A DNA stretch of 5,140 nt, taken from positions 1 through 5,140 of the forward strand of contig JADGCD010000155.1 of assembly GCA_015229165.1 (NCBI GenBank), given 5' to 3'. The position numbers were made by a program, and so were the translations under genes. This DNA comes from Nitrospinota bacterium (GTDB lineage Bacteria > Nitrospinota_A > UBA7883 > JADGGD01). Under the pieces are notes generated by a model, which was not told the DNA's origin, ran no database searches, and saw only the letters and a list, made by a program, of their open reading frames with translations. Shown here piece by piece: positions 4,543 through 5,140 of this stretch (the first letter of the stretch is position 1; each line of letters opens with the position of its first letter).

Positions 4543-5140
4543 GTGCGCCCGACCAAGGCCCTCTGTTCGATCCTGACGGCCCTCCTCCTGCCGCTGGCGA
4601 CCGCCTGCGCCACGAAGGTGGAGGGATTGCGGGCCGATCCCTCCTTCACCGCTGTTTCGCTCCGGGAGCGGTCGGTGGCGGTGGGGGCGGTCGAAGGGCT
4701 GACCCCCCTTCCCCTCGAGACCACGCTCGGCTACGCGCAGGAGCTGCGCATCGGTTTTCTCGACCGGCGCCCCTGGCTGACCACCGTCGACGCCGGTTCC
4801 CTGCGGGCGGCGCTGGGGGAAGTCCCCTACGAAACCCTCCGGGAGAGCTGGCGTGTCGGCGCGGCGGCGGGGCGCGACCAGATCGACGCCCTCCACCAGG
4901 CCCTCCCCGACGTCGGCTACGCCGTCTTCGCCCGGATCGAGGAGAACACCCTTCGCTCCTGGCGCGACCGAGAGACGCTGCGGGAGAGCCGCACCCGGGG
5001 GGACGGCACGACCTACACCGTCGAGACCGGCGTCCGGATCACCGCCACCGTGGAGCGGCGGATGAGCGTCTCCCTCTCCATTATCGACCTGGCCGCCGGG
5101 GGGGAGGTCTGGGGCGGGCGGGTCACCAAGAGCCGACAGG
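4543..5140 (+). CDS. Probable lipoprotein of unknown function (3' truncated)
   Basis: This frame is open from GTG 4543 to the window edge, giving 199 residues with no stop. The N-terminus reads as a lipoprotein signal: MRPTK, a hydrophobic stretch 6-21, and Cys22 in LATAC. The -3 residue is Ala rather than the more usual Leu, so the lipobox is acceptable but not ideal. The mature part has a short strand SVAVGAVEGL (44-53), an R-R-P-W element (75-78), GYAVFARIEEN (125-135) and a final IIDLAAGGEVWGGRV (180-194). The last element resembles the strand-turn-strand with a conserved Trp seen in periplasmic lipoproteins of the CsgG, LpoB and TolB-N-like kind. That is a fold-level resemblance only. 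GC-ending codon use matches secD and secF. It follows secF by 26 bases and probably belongs to the operon; membership in the Sec machine itself is not shown. Confidence 0.8.
   Translation, partial: MRPTKALCSILTALLLPLATACATKVEGLRADPSFTAVSLRERSVAVGAVEGLTPLPLETTLGYAQELRIGFLDRRPWLTTVDAGSLRAALGEVPYETLRESWRVGAAAGRDQIDALHQALPDVGYAVFARIEENTLRSWRDRETLRESRTRGDGTTYTVETGVRITATVERRMSVSLSIIDLAAGGEVWGGRVTKSRQ

Noticed and set aside
4434..5065. Several short frames overlapping the lipoprotein gene
   Set aside because: They conflict with the forward frame from 4543, which has a strong ribosome binding site, a lipoprotein signal and no stop to the window edge.

Overview
The window comes from a GC-rich bacterium with a Gram-negative type envelope. 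The evidence for that is an intact yajC-secD-secF operon with SecD and SecF as separate proteins, a following gene that looks like a lipoprotein, and a tRNA-Pro gene that encodes its own CCA end. The SecD and SecF proteins look proteobacterial in a broad sense (Pseudomonadota, Desulfobacterota and Nitrospirota-like groups are all possible). I cannot name the genus from sequence alone.

Left third (1-1690), an accessory-looking stretch. Bases 1-183 are very GC-rich and may hold the tail of an upstream gene, but this is weakly supported. A complete tRNA-Pro(UGG) lies at 184-260, with a -10-like box just before it and a terminator-like hairpin overlapping its 3' end. It is followed by the first copy (277-336) of a dispersed repeat of about 60 bp. 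Next comes a small unrecognised gene (431-712) with a perfect Shine-Dalgarno sequence, then a second copy of the repeat in the same orientation (747-806) and a 16-base piece shared with the flank of that copy (847-862). A type II toxin-antitoxin pair follows: a Phd/YefM-like antitoxin at 966-1235 and a ParE/RelE-like toxin at 1245-1544, behind an extended -10 promoter. These genes use more A/T-ending codons than the sec genes, which fits an acquired segment next to a tRNA, but that is inference.

Right two thirds (about 1605-5140), a core operon. A plausible sigma70 promoter precedes yajC (1691-2053, GTG start). yajC overlaps secD (2050-3594) by four bases, and secF (3596-4516) starts one base after the secD stop. 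After 26 bases a gene for a probable lipoprotein (4543 to the window edge, truncated) begins on the same strand with a strong Shine-Dalgarno sequence. YajC, SecD and SecF form the membrane complex that works with SecYEG, SecA and YidC and uses the proton gradient to complete protein export. The lipoprotein is likely cotranscribed and would itself be a Sec or Tat substrate; its role is unknown.

The main items for a second look are the direct repeats bracketing the small unknown gene next to the tRNA, that gene itself and its possible palindromic operator, the toxin-antitoxin pair wedged against the sec operon, and the sec-linked lipoprotein.
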